Shown one piece after another: positions 36,301-47,680 of a stretch of DNA of 64,000 bases (position 1 is the stretch's first letter; each line of letters opens with the position of its first letter). The DNA comes from Silene latifolia (Eukaryota; Streptophyta; Magnoliopsida; Caryophyllales; Caryophyllaceae). Position numbers and translations under genes: made by a program. The notes under the pieces were generated by a model. That model made no database searches, was not told the origin of the DNA, and saw nothing but the letters and a program-made list of their open reading frames with translations. The DNA lies in assembly GCF_048544455.1 (NCBI RefSeq), contig NC_133537.1, positions 67,648,134-67,712,133 on the forward strand, in the 5' to 3' direction.

Positions 36301-36639
36301 AAACATCTACCCCATAGAATCCCTTCGCATCTCGATCTACTCCTTACATCTAAATCACGATTGCTATGACTAAAAACATGCAATTCAACAGTGTTTCTAA
36401 TTACTATCACAATACTATACTAGCATGGCTTCGGGATCACATAACCGCATATTACTAGGCATAATAGTACTATCAACACATCATTCAACATCCAACTAGG
36501 TAACTATCATCGACTCGCAATTATTTTCATACTCACGGCTACCACAACACTTCATTGATTATTAACCTGAACTCGAAAATTTTATTTCTCATTTCCACAA
36601 CATCATATGCTCACGTCATCATTCATACAAAATACTTAC
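33370..36639 (-). other. Element C internal region, 3' part, non-coding
   Basis: 3.3 kb of AT-rich DNA without credible ORFs. At the LTR edge lie a polypurine tract (minus strand AAGGGGGGAAGAC) and three hairpins: GAACTTCGTCCCGAAGTTC (33388-33406), AAACTTCGTCCCGAAGTTT (33547-33565) and GGTTACGTCCTCGTAACC (33965-33982). The rest shows no structure I can name. Element D enters at 36640. Confidence 0.8.
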
Positions 36640-38170
36640 TGATGCGTGTTATTTATATGATGTTTTACATCCCATTTTACACGCATTTCAGAGCTCATTC
36701 ACGTAGTTTATGCTGCATTTCTCCCTATTTCCGTTTACTTCCGTATTTTGTACATTATTGCAGAAATGTGGAGAATTCAACGGGAAATCAAGCCAAATCC
36801 GTCCCCGAGTAATCTGCATTACAAATGACGTAAAGGAATCACTTAAGGAACGAGCTTGGTGCGCAATTCAAGGCCCAAAAGACGAGTCCACGAGTTAAAA
36901 GAAGTCAAGTAGCAGCTCCATTAGTCGATCGACCATCATCCTCAGTCGATCGACCAATGTTCGGGTTCGAAGCTCTTTTGTTTCTTTGAGAGCGATCGAT
37001 CGACCAACCTTATCAGTCGATCGACCAGATTTCTATTCCAGACGAGAATTAGAAGACCGAGAAAGGGCAAGCCCATGATACTAGGTTTAGGAAATAAGAT
37101 GTTACGTTATTTGCTATATAACGTAACATAAAACAGTCAGTTTGGAAATCAAGTTTTTATCTCAGTTTTAGATCCAAGTTTTTATCTAAGTTTCATACAG
37201 TAATTTTCAGTTTTGTTCATTCGAGTAATTAGGGTTCGGAACATCGTTTTAGCATTGGATTTCTGCTCTTGTTCTTAATCTTTCCTCTGAAATCTCGGTA
37301 TTCTTTCTGCCCTAATTCCAGTTTATTGCTTTACTTTCATCATTAGTATTGTTTTGCTAGTTAGTATCCCAAAGCCAATTATCGCATTATCGCTATTTGC
37401 TATCTACTTTAAGCATGAATTCAGTAATCATTATTAGTTTAATTGTTGTTTTTACCCTTAGCATGAGTAGCTAATTCTATAGTGCTAGGATGTAGGCGAT
37501 TTATGGCGTAGGCGGCAATAGATTAGACACGGACTGTCTCGCGTGTTGGTCGATCGACTGACATTGTCGGTCGATCGACTGACCTCGTAGGGTTTCCTTC
37601 GTTTTAATTGAATTTAATCTTGTATTTAACGAATCGAATGCATGCGACCAGTTAGATACCTATTTTGTGACCGACCCATTAGATCGAAAGATAGGGGAAG
37701 TTATAGACCATCAATTAAATCGACTAGACTGTGCTAAGATCGAAAGATAGGTATAGTTTAGACCGTTAGTCACTTTTCAGGACGAGAGTCAATATTAGTG
37801 ACATTAGGGACCTATAGCGAGATCGAAAGATGCTATTTGTTAAGAGTGGACCGAGAGGACCTCTTTATTTCTCGCCTTACCTGTGTTTGATTCAGACCGA
37901 CTTAGTTTGCTGCCGCCGAAGCTATAATGAACCGACCATCCTAGTACCCTTGTTTTATCTGTTTAAATCGTTTATTTAGTTTACTACCTTTATTCGCTTT
38001 TAGCTGTAGACCAATTCAATTCAACCCCCACAATAGTTACCTCAGACTGAACATAAATCAACTAAAATTTACAACTGCCTCCTTGTGGTTCGACCGTGTT
38101 ACCACTAGCCTAGGTTAGTCCTAATAGGAATTATAAATTTTATCTTTGGTACTCACAACGACGGGTATCA
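36640..38170 (+). repeat. Element D 5' LTR
   Basis: 1531 bp, TGATGCGTG to GACGGGTATCA. It holds three pairs of GTCGATCGAC at 21-bp spacing (36924/36945, 36995/37016 with a variant first base, 37549/37570). It also has three copies of AGATCGAAAGAT (37681, 37737, 37820). It differs from 43453-44981 by about a dozen scattered bases plus a divergent patch at 36968-36995. Confidence 0.95.
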
Positions 38171-38175
38171 AATTT

Positions 38176-38193
38176 TGGCGCCGTTGCCGGGGA
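38176..38193 (+). other. Element D primer-binding site
   Basis: TGGCGCCGTTGCCGGGGA, the Athila-type PBS, five bases after the LTR end. Confidence 0.88.
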
Positions 38194-38295
38194 GGCAATA
38201 GTCCTGATTTTAGTTGTTTTTATTTTTAGTCTTTCTTAGTTTAAGGGACATCTGTTCCTTAAACTTTTCTTATATTCTTTTTGTAGTTTCTTCTT

Positions 38296-39920
38296 ATGCG
38301 CAGGTCACAGGGTGGAGAATTAGTACCGTTGAACTCTGAGCTTGAAAGATCCTTGCGCGAGTTGAGACGAACACAAAGAGTATTACCGACAGAGGAAGAG
38401 CTGAGTACTCTGTCAAGCTACTACGAGAACGAACTGTTCGAAGATAATCCACCATCTTCGCCCGTTTCCACTTCTTGGTAGAGAGTTACTTCTCGGAAAT
38501 TCCGGTCATGGCCGAGGAAGCAAGTATAGCTAGTTATTACGAGCCGACAGTAGACAATTTATACAAGGGGTTCGAACTACGGGAGATGCCGGAAGTTTGA
38601 ACCAAAGCCCGCCTACATTACTATGGTCGAGAGAAATCGATTCGGGGGGAGCTGCAAATGAAGATGCGGCTAAACATATGGAGACCTTTATTGACTATCT
38701 TGTTCTATACCCCCACCACCGGTGGCGTGACCGGGACCGGATCAAGGAGACCATGTTCATCTTCTCCTTCGTGATCTTTGCAAGGGAGTGGTATAGAGAT
38801 ACGGACCGAGCTGTTCAAGGGATCAGCGATTGGAATACATTGGCACGGCATTCTACAAGAAGTACTTTTCTCGCTTCAAGGACGATTGCGATTAGAGCTC
38901 AAATCACGGGCTTTAAACAAGGGCCAGATGAGAATTTCCACGAGGCATGGGTCCGATTCAAGAAGTTGGTGCGAACCATACCGCACCATGGGTTCGAAAA
39001 GTGGAGCTTGTGCAACCATTTCTACAATGGGTTGTACGACGATCAGAGAGCCATTTTGGATCTGCGCAGCCAATGGAAGATTCGCTGAAAATTTGGGAGC
39101 AACCAAGGGGTGGAAGATCATTGACGATCTAGCTACCCACAAGGCCGAGTATGGGAATTCTAGAGGGAACCGGAGGAGAGCTCCGAATCTTCCTCTGTTC
39201 TTTGCACTTGAGGCTCTCACTGCGAGATTTGACAAGTATGAGCTAGGAGGAGTTTCTAAAGGGGGGAGGTACCAAGTCAATCTTTGTGTCGACGGTCCTT
39301 TCGTCTCGTGAAAGGTGTGGAGGTGAGGGCCATGTCTCGAAAAAGCGCCCTAGTCCCTTCGAATCTTGTCCGCCTTTCAACACTATAGGCAGACCAACAC
39401 CTACTATGAGCCGAATACCCATCCGAACCTGAGTTGGAGGAGCCAAAATGTCCTTAACCCAACTCAACCTCCACCGCAGCAACAACCTTATATACCACCT
39501 CATCAAAAGCAACAGCAATATCAGAAACCTCCTTATGTGCCGCAGCAGCAACAATCACAGAATTCTGAATTTTCTGAGCTTAAAAATCTGTTGCTAAAGG
39601 AGTCCCAAGCGAGAGAGGCCGGGATGAAGCTACTAGAGAGCCAAATAGCTCAATTGGATAGCAAAAGTAACACTCGAGCTCCCGGACACTTACCTACTCA
39701 ACCGGAACAAAAGGAGACCCTAAATGCCATCACCTTGAGGAGCGGGTCCACCCTTGATGGTCCTGCCATGGTTGAGGACGCTGTTGAAAAAGATGAGCCG
39801 GAAACAAGTCAAGAGAAAGCTTCAACGAACAAATCAAAGAAAAAGCCGTCTGCCAGGTACTTCAGTCGATCGACTGATATACCTAGTCGATCGATCAAGC
39901 ACACGGGTTCTGAGAACTGA
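38296..39920 (+). pseudogene. Element D gag (several frames)
   Basis: Three consecutive stretches in shifting frames. 38296-38481 is an N-terminal acidic part. 38597-39088 is the gag core: ETFIDYLVLYPH, FSFVIFAREWYRD, FKQGPDENFHEAWVRFKKLV, HHGFEKWSLCNHFYNGL. 39366-39920 is a Gln/Pro-rich part, then LESQIAQLD and LNAITLRSG typical of Athila gag. At least two frameshifts and a stop interrupt it. No zinc knuckle is visible. The last 40 codons overlap the palindrome pair at 39865/39886, so the repeat is translated (SRSTDIPSRSI). Confidence 0.8.
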
Positions 39921-40107
39921 ATCTGTACATCTCGATCGATCGACCGAGGACGAGTGGTCGATCGATCGAGATCGCTGCGATCTTGAAGAATTTCGTCCTT
40001 TAATGCCAAATAACCTACGAGACCTCTTGTTTCGAGGTACCACGATCCGAAGGTGTTAGGACCGGACCGAGTGCGATGGGTCGGTCCCAGCCCCGAAGTT
40101 CGACCCA

Positions 40108-41364
40108 ATGACGGTTAATGGTTCTCATTTGAGACGATCTGAGGAGGGGTCCAGCTTCAACAAAGAGAAGGTGACGGACTTTCAGCCTAAGTCCAAGGAC
40201 GCCGGCGCGCGTGAATTGGAGGAGAGGGCTAAGGTACTCCTCACAGCCCCATATCCGGAGAGACTCGTGCCGACCAAGGAACAGGTATCTTTCAGTAAGT
40301 TTGAGAAAGTTATCCGTAGTCTGAATGTACAAGTCCCCTTCCTTGAGTTAGTTAACCAAGTGCCCGCTTATACTAAATTTATGAAACAACTGTTGTCCAA
40401 AAAGCGGTCACTTGAAACAGTGCACACTGTCGCACTTACTAAGGAGTCTTGTTCTTATCTGTCTCACACTGCGCCCCATAAGTTAGAGGACCCGGGTAGC
40501 TTTTCTGTTCCTTGCAAAATAGGTAATTTCTCAATTGAGAAAGCATTGTGTGATCTAGGGGCTAGCATAAGCGTCATGCCCTTGAGTTTAGCTAGGAGGC
40601 TTAAGTTGACCCGGTTTGCTATCACAGACATGACAGTTCAGATGGCTGACCGATCTGCGGTCGAGCCTATAGGAGTCCTAGAGGACATACCCATCCAAAT
40701 AGGGAAGTTTTTCTTCCCTGTTGACTTTGTTGTCCTTGACATGCCTGAGGATGCCCATATACCTATCATCCTAGGAAGGCCATTTCTGCACACTGCTGGT
40801 GCAGTTATTGACGTAGGCTCTGGAACTTTGACCTTCAAAGTTGGGAAACATTCTATCATTTTTGCCCAACCTGCTAAAAAGAAGGATCCCATGTGGCCTG
40901 TTACTTGTAATACGGTCTCTGAAAAGAAATCGTACTTTGTGCTTCCTGAATTACCTGTCTCTACTACTGCTGCTGTGTTAACCCCTCTGCCCCAGATTGG
41001 GAGCAAAATGGAGGAAGAATCTGTTGTTTTAGATAATGCAGGAGTTGGTTTGGGGAAGGATGAGCTGCAGGTCACTCCAGCCACGACAAAGCCTATCATT
41101 CAAAGAGGAGGTCTTGGATGCCTAAGCTATGGGACCGATGAGGAAGTGGAAGACGAGCCAACCAAGGTGAGACGGTCTGACTTGGGTTCTGTTGAACCCA
41201 AGAGAGCCCTTGATTGGGGAGATGACGAAGTTGATCCATTGAGCTCTCCGATTGTCGAAGCTAAGAAGGGTGCAGCTGATGAGATGAGCACCATTGAGGC
41301 TACCTCTAGTAGCCAGAAGCCGACGAAGTGGGCCATACCGTGGTCCTTCTTGATCAACTATTAG
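40108..41364 (+). CDS. Element D aspartic protease
   Basis: 418 codons. Residues 60-130 resemble the segment before protease in Athila polyproteins (VPFLELVNQVPAYTKFMKQL, then DPGSFSVPCKIG). The active site CDLGASISVMP follows near residue 150, with MADRSAVEPIGVLEDIPI, PVDFVVLDM and IPIILGRPFLHTAGAVID completing the retropepsin fold. Beyond about residue 270 is an acidic tail without known domain, ending where an autonomous Athila would enter reverse transcriptase. It would cleave the gag polyprotein. All protease motifs are intact, unlike the protease of elements A and B. Confidence 0.88.
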   Translation: MTVNGSHLRRSEEGSSFNKEKVTDFQPKSKDAGARELEERAKVLLTAPYPERLVPTKEQVSFSKFEKVIRSLNVQVPFLELVNQVPAYTKFMKQLLSKKRSLETVHTVALTKESCSYLSHTAPHKLEDPGSFSVPCKIGNFSIEKALCDLGASISVMPLSLARRLKLTRFAITDMTVQMADRSAVEPIGVLEDIPIQIGKFFFPVDFVVLDMPEDAHIPIILGRPFLHTAGAVIDVGSGTLTFKVGKHSIIFAQPAKKKDPMWPVTCNTVSEKKSYFVLPELPVSTTAAVLTPLPQIGSKMEEESVVLDNAGVGLGKDELQVTPATTKPIIQRGGLGCLSYGTDEEVEDEPTKVRRSDLGSVEPKRALDWGDDEVDPLSSPIVEAKKGAADEMSTIEATSSSQKPTKWAIPWSFLINY

Positions 41365-43434
41365 TTGATCAATCTCGTTATGAACTTCTCTTTATTTGCT
41401 TTGTTAAGACAATTTTATTGCTTTTTGTGTGTGCGAAAACTTCGCTTTTATTTTATTTGCTTAGAATTTTTAAGTACTTTAGGCTTTATTCTGGGTTTTG
41501 CGCAATTTTTGGGCGCGTTTTATTGTGCACTTGCAGGTATTTAGAGCTTGTTAGCTCAAATTATTAAGCTAATACGAAGAACTTGAAGGTTGCAGCAGTG
41601 TTTCCAGTCGATCGACTGGTCTTTATGGTCGATCGACTGATTTGCAGGTTTACAGGAGCTACTGTTCACGCCCACCTGGTCGATCGACTGATCTCAGTGG
41701 TCGATCGACCACTGCTGCTGCTATATTCGTTCACGACCTCTCCCCTGCTGTGTTTGGTCGATATGCGGACCTAAGGCACTCTTTTTGGTAGCACTGCTAG
41801 CTACTGCAACCTCCTAGCTCACGCTGGTTTGGGGAGGTTTCCTTTGCTGCGCTTAAAGTCTTGTGAGTTCCATATCTTTCCTTTGTGTCTTGCTTATTTA
41901 TTTCCTCGCAAATTCCCATTTCTCTTTTCTTCACTATATGATTTTGCACAATGGGGACATTGTGCGATTTGGTTTGGGGAAGGGTTTTGCGTCGCATATT
42001 TGCTTGCATTCACGTTTATTTTTTGTTTTGCATTATTGTTGTTTATTTCTTCATATACATCAAAATTCAAAAAAATTGAAAAAATTCAAAAAAAATTCCA
42101 TAAAATGCACGTTTATTTTTAGCATATAGGTCGAGTCGGAACGGTAGTATTTCTATGATGATTTTGCATTTCCACCTGTTTCGCCCGAGCCCTGCTAGAT
42201 TAACATGTTATTGGTAGAATCGTAAATGCATATCTACGAGTTTTCGTTAATTATCTTGCTGGACTTGAGACTTGACTTTAATAATTGGCAAACTACATCA
42301 TATTTCTGAGAATTAGAGCCTATAACTGGTGACATTCATGACCGGTTTATTTAGGAATATGAGTAGTACTCCTTATGAGACATGTTTCCTTAATTTGCAT
42401 GAATATGAATTTGATCTACTTAATACTTGTACGCATTCGGTCTGTGGTTTGTTGACACATGTGGTAGAGGTTTCCTTTTCTCATTTTACCCATAAGCCTC
42501 ACACTGCCAAAAATACCCCTTTTAGTCCCATTACTACATCCTACATTTAGCCTGTCCCTTGTCAAGCTAGTAGTCTGTGTTTTTGGGGTTGTTACTCGTT
42601 TTTGGTGGCATTTGCTCTGTTGAGATGATGATTGGAAAATGAAAAAAAAAAAGAAAGAAACAAAAAGAAACAAAAGAAAAAAAAATGATTCGAAGAAGAA
42701 ATGAAAAAAGGGTTCTGTACTGTTCAAATGGGTCGATCGACTGCCAAATATGGCCGATCGACTAAGATTCGAGAAAAGAGATCAATTCGTATAATTTAAT
42801 CCTTATCTTTTGGCGATTTTTGCTCCCATGTTTCATTTATATCCTATGGGGAGTTTATTGATTTGATAGTTTGGAGATTGTGAGTTTTGTGCTTGCTATA
42901 GCACCGTTTTGCTTGTTTATGAGCAAGAAGCTGGATGTTGCCACTTGGTTCCGTTTTGGTACTAGCTTGATCACCTGTACCTCCACTTTACCATAAAATG
43001 TTTTGCCTCTTCTTACCCATACCTCACATATCCCATATATACCTCGGCATGTGTCATTGGTCATCTGTTTGGTTGGAATGCGTATGTACGGTCGTAGAGG
43101 TCATTTTCATATTTTATTGCTGGCATGTTTTCATAGGTCGTAGTTAGGTGAGAGTCACTACAAAATTACTTCTTTCTATCTTATACATTATTCACCTGTG
43201 CTTATTTGAGTGATTTGAGCGACCCGTGAGAGTCCAATTTGATAAGTCTCTACAGTTGACGGTTCAGCAATCTTTAACGACTTTATAATTCGTTTGCATG
43301 ATTCGCATTACTAATTGATTGTTGGTTGTGCATTAAATCGGTTTAGGCTTAGCAGTTTGCATTTCGCTCTGAGATTGAACTCGTTCCATTAGGTCATTAG
43401 ATCGAGTCTAGTTCTTGCTTGGGGACAAGCAAGG
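41365..43434 (+). other. Element D 3' non-coding region
   Basis: 2.07 kb without credible ORFs. It holds three GTCGATCGAC pairs (41607/41628, 41679/41700, 42732/42753), an internal purine tract GGTTTGGGGAAGGG (near 41973-41989) resembling the terminal PPT, an A-rich tandem of AAAAATTC (42060-42100), and a long A/G-rich stretch (42638-42712). The space corresponds to where pol would be in a complete Athila. Confidence 0.75.
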
Positions 43435-43450
43435 GTTTGGTTTGGGGAAG
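43435..43450 (+). other. Element D polypurine tract
   Basis: GGTTTGGTTTGGGGAAG directly before the 3' LTR TG at 43453; the second-strand primer site. A related tract lies internally near 41973. Confidence 0.75.
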
Positions 43451-43452
43451 TT

Positions 43453-44981
43453 TGATGCGTGTTATTTATATGATGTTTTACACCCCATTTTACACGCATT
43501 TGAGCTCATTCACGTAGTTTATGCTGCATTTCTCCCTATTTCCGTCTACTTCCGTATTTTGTACATTATTGCAGAAATGTGGAGAATTCAACGGGAAATC
43601 AAGCCAAATCCGTCCCCGAGTAATCTGCATTACAAATGACGTAAAGGAATCACTTAAGGAACGAGCTTGGTGCGCAATTCAAGGCCCAAAAGACGAGTCC
43701 ACGAGTTAAAAGAAGTCAAGTAGCAGCTCCATTAGTCGATCGACCATCATCCTCAGTCGATCGACCAATGTTCGGGTTCCAGAAACTACTGTTTGCTGAG
43801 GAGCAGTCGATCGACCAGCCTTATCAGTCGATCGACCAGATTTCTATTCCAGACGAGAATTAGAAGACCGAGAAAGCGCAAGCCCATGATACTAGGTTTA
43901 GGAAATAAGATGTTACGTTATTTGCTATATAACGTAACATAAAACAGTCAGTTTGGAAATCAAGTTTTTATCTCAGTTTTAGATCCAAGTTTTTATCTAA
44001 GTTTCATACAGTAATTTTCAGTTTTGTTCATTCGAGTAATTAGGGTTCGGAACATCGTTTTAGCATTGGATTTCTGCTCTTGTTCTTAATCTTTCCTCTG
44101 AAATCTCGGTATTCTTTCTGCCCTAATTCCAGTTTATTGCTTTACTTTCATCATTAGTATTGTTTTGCTAGTTAGTATCCCAAAGCCAATTATCGCATTA
44201 TCGCTATTTGCTATCTACTTTAAGCATGAATTCAGTAATCATTATTAGTTTAATTGTTGTTTTTACCCTTAGCATGAGTAGCTAATTCTATAGTGCTAGG
44301 ATGTAGGCGATTTATGGCGTAGGCGGCAATAGATTAGACACGGACTGTCTCGCGTGTTGGTCGATCGACTGACATTGTCGGTCGATCGACTGACCTCGTA
44401 GGGTTTCCTTCGTTTTAATTGAATTTAATCTTGTATTTAACGAATCGAATGCATGCGACCAGTTAGATACCTATTTTGTGACCGACCCATTAGATCGAAA
44501 GATAGGGGAAGTTATAGACCATCAATTAAATCGACTAGACTGTGCTAAGATCGAAAGATAGGTATAGTTTAGACCGTTAGTCACTTTTCAGGACGAGAGT
44601 CAATATTAGTGACATTAGGGACCTATAGCGAGATCGAAAGATGCTATTTGTTAAGAGTGGACCGAGAGGACCTCTTTATTTCCCGCCTTACCTGTGTTTG
44701 ATTCAGACCGATTTAGTTTGCTGCCGCCGAAGCTATAAGGAACCGACCATCCTAGTACCCTTCTTTTATCTGTTTAAATCGTTTATTTAGTTTACTACCT
44801 TTATTCGCTTTTAGCTGTAGACCAATTCAATTCAACCCCCACAATAGTTACCTCAGACTGAACATAAATCAACTAAAATTTACAACTGCCTCCTTGTGGT
44901 TCGACCCTGTTACCACTAGCCTAGGTTAGTCCTAATAGGAATTATAAATTTTATCTTTGGTACTCACAACGACGGGTATCA
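43453..44981 (+). repeat. Element D 3' LTR
   Basis: 1529 bp, matching 36640-38170. Palindrome pairs at 43735/43756, 43806/43827 and 44360/44381 all have 21-bp spacing. In the second pair the first member is the perfect palindrome, while the 5' LTR has a diverged version. Confidence 0.95.
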
Positions 44982-44986
44982 CTTAC

Positions 44987-45327
44987 CGTAGCGTTGTCCT
45001 GCAGAATAGTTAGAATATATGGGTCTCAAGGTATACATCAACTCGATTATGCAATAATTAATGTATCAATCAGTTAACACTTAGGCAACGATATAGGAAT
45101 TTCATGCTCTACCTCATGCAACTTTGCTACCCTTTCTCTCATATACACTCAGGGTTTCCGGGTCAAACCGAGAGGGCCGCTGGTTCGGTGTGAGGGGGCC
45201 CCTAACTCATACCTTACCTTAGTGTGCTCCTAACAGTTCTATCCCGGGGTTCATTTTAATTAGACACATCCTATGTTCATTGGGCTCATTGGTTTAGGCC
45301 TGAGGATCGTTCGCTCTGATACCACTT
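44987..45327 (-). other. Element C leader and primer-binding site
   Basis: 340 bp between element D and C's 5' LTR. The PBS (minus strand TGGTATCAGAGCG, 45312-45324) matches initiator Met tRNA. The preceding 85 bp (GGGTTCATTTTAATTAG..., TGTTCATTGGGCTCATTGG) is clearly homologous to element A's leader at 57075-57155, which ties the two families together. Confidence 0.85.
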
Positions 45328-47675
45328 TGTAACACCCCCATTTATTTAAGGGCCTGAACTAGGACTCCTCAGATAAATGACGGTGTTACCATCTCGGAAA
45401 CCCGAGGCAGTAGATAACAAAGGAAAGAAACAAAGTACTTTATTAAAATGTTTATAGTGAGATTACAACTGGAATTAAAACAAAGCCTCCAAAAATATGA
45501 CCAAAAGATAAAGTCTGATAAAACTACTAATAAGACTAAGGTGGGCTAGGCACTAAGTCAGTCATCCAAGCTCTCTTCCCGGCCAGCTCCCATCGGTCTA
45601 CGAAATACTGTCAATCTGCTCCCAATAATTGGATCATCACGGCGTACACGAATACACGGGGTCGGTCACGCGAAGCTGAGTAGGGAAAACAATGAAACAA
45701 TAAAATATGATATGCATGCTTCTCCGTCACCTCCATCTCCATCTCAACTCATATCTCATATCTCATAACCCGGACAACCCAGCCATACCGATCCCATTAG
45801 ACTATATATATCGACCGTAGCCGATCGCGCTCCTTGTTGAGGACACCAGGGCAAGTCCTGAGAACCCGCTTTGGGCCTTATCACAACTCACATCGTATCT
45901 CAACATCGTCACTCCTACACCATCCTCCAACTCCAATGCATATGAGATGCTCAACATAAATTAATGCAACACAATATATATATATAAATCACTGAACTGA
46001 TAAATCATAAAATCATGCCGGTTACTCGATGTTGTGATATCATACTCAATACGATCAATTCAGTCAATCACCTTCCCATATATGAATCATAACGTAAATT
46101 AACAACCACGAATCAAGTCAACACAATTAGACAACAACGATAATAAGTCAAGTGTATTTCCCTACCTCAAAGTGCCAGCAAATCCAATTAAGTAGTTCAA
46201 GCAATCCAGAAAATAAAGCAACGAATCTGATTATCGATCCTTCACGAATCCGTCACCTAAAACAATTATAATATTTATAATTACTAACTACTAAATATAG
46301 AAATCTCCCAAAATAGAAGCTTTCCCGAAATACAATCCCGACACCAAACTTATGCCCAACTGATAACTAAAATAACCCGATTAGTATTTGACCCAACTTC
46401 CCAAAATAGAAGGTTACTAAAAATAGAATTTCTTAAAATAGAAACTTTCCCGTTATAGTAACTTTTCTCTTTTAACAAACCCGACTCGAAACCCGTCTTT
46501 AATTATTTAAATAACTCGGGAATTAAATTAAATAAATTATTTAGAAGACTCGGGAACTAAATTAATTAATTAAGAATACGACCCATTACGAATTATAACG
46601 ATTTAAATTATGAAAACCCGTTTCAAAACTAAAACAATTCGAATAACCCGATTAAACACGACCCACACCTTCACTCTCGCTCACACCCCACACGCGCCGC
46701 CTGAACCACCCCGACAACCACCAGGCCAGCTCCCCACTTCAACCCAGCCACCCACAACCAAGCCCCACCTGGTCGACTGCAGCCGGCGAGTCAAACCAGG
46801 GCCGTCAACTGGCCTGGTTCACCACCGTGCCTCACCAAACACCCCCCTGTTTATCTCTTACCACCACCGCAACCAACAACCACCCCCTGCCAAACAACCA
46901 CCATCCTACTCACCGTCAAGCAGTGCACCCAGGAGTCGTGGCGCCGCCGGTTCGACCTCCCCCGAGTCCATGGTGGCGCCACCCCAAACTTAACCAATCT
47001 AACCCACCTGAAAACCCGTATGAAACCCGTGTGTCTACCCCCTGTCGACAACACCTCCTGCCGCCATTTCCACCGCCCAAAACCACCATAACCACCACCA
47101 CAACACTCGTCACTAACCACCCTACCCCTATACCCCGTCAACAACCACCAGAAATGCCCCTATCAGACACGCAACCACCCACAAAACCCGACATCAATAC
47201 TAAAACAGAGGAGATGGGTTGAACTCTTACCTTTCCTGCCGCCACCAGGGTTGCCCACGGCCGTCGACAAAAGCCCCTAGATCTTCCCTGCTGTGCCGTC
47301 AATCACCCACAGCCACTCTCTCTCTCTCTATGCGTGAAAGTTGATATGGAGGCTGATGAAAGAGGGAGGCGGGTTGAGGGAGGCGGGTTGAGGGATTAGG
47401 GTACTATTAGGTTTAGGGTTAGGGTTAGGGTTAAATGGGCTGAACATGTTATTGGGCCAACTCCAATGGGTCGAGGGTAAATGGGTTGGCTCACATTTCG
47501 AATTCCGTATAAACCCGTCTCAATTAACTTAGATCGATACAACGCGAGTCAAGTAAAATAATTAACGTAATTATCGACTCAACAATTAACCCGACTTAAT
47601 AGTAATATAAAATGTATAATAACCAATACATAATAATATTCGTTTAATCGATTATATAAAATACGGGGTATTACA
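45328..47675 (-). repeat. Element C 5' LTR
   Basis: 2348 bp, partner of 31007-33369. Differences are mainly small indels at C/G-rich words (45592-45670, 45805-45870) and a shorter CT repeat near 47318. It carries the same proline-rich open stretch (46610-46993) and telomere-like run (47408-47434). Confidence 0.92.
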
Positions 47676-47680
47676 AAGAG

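Larger units (their letters stand above)
36640..44981 (+). mobile_element. Element D: non-autonomous Athila-like element with gag and protease only
   Basis: LTRs 36640-38170 and 43453-44981, target duplication CTTAC (36635-36639, 44982-44986). PBS 38176-38193, gag 38296-39920, protease 40108-41364, then 2 kb without coding and a polypurine tract (43435-43450). There is no reverse transcriptase, RNase H or integrase, so it would depend on an autonomous Athila-type partner. The LTRs are about 99% identical outside one patch, making it the youngest of the nest, consistent with its innermost position. Confidence 0.92.
31007..47675 (-). mobile_element. Element C: non-coding LTR element related to Tekay, split by element D
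   Basis: LTRs 31007-33369 and 45328-47675, target duplication AAGAG (31002-31006, 47676-47680). The PBS on the minus strand beside 45328 sets orientation, so 45328-47675 is the 5' LTR. Internal sequence without D is only about 3.6 kb and has no recognisable protein. The leader beside the PBS and the hairpin/purine region beside the 3' LTR match element A, so C looks like a large non-autonomous derivative that uses Tekay-family enzymes. Confidence 0.88.

Noticed and set aside
40638..41099. 153-codon antisense ORF
   Set aside because: Shadow of the element D protease frame; no domain.
36924..44390. Possible CRISPR-like array from the regularly spaced GTCGATCGAC words
   Set aside because: Words are only 10 bp, occur in pairs rather than arrays, and lie in a plant LTR element; no cas genes.
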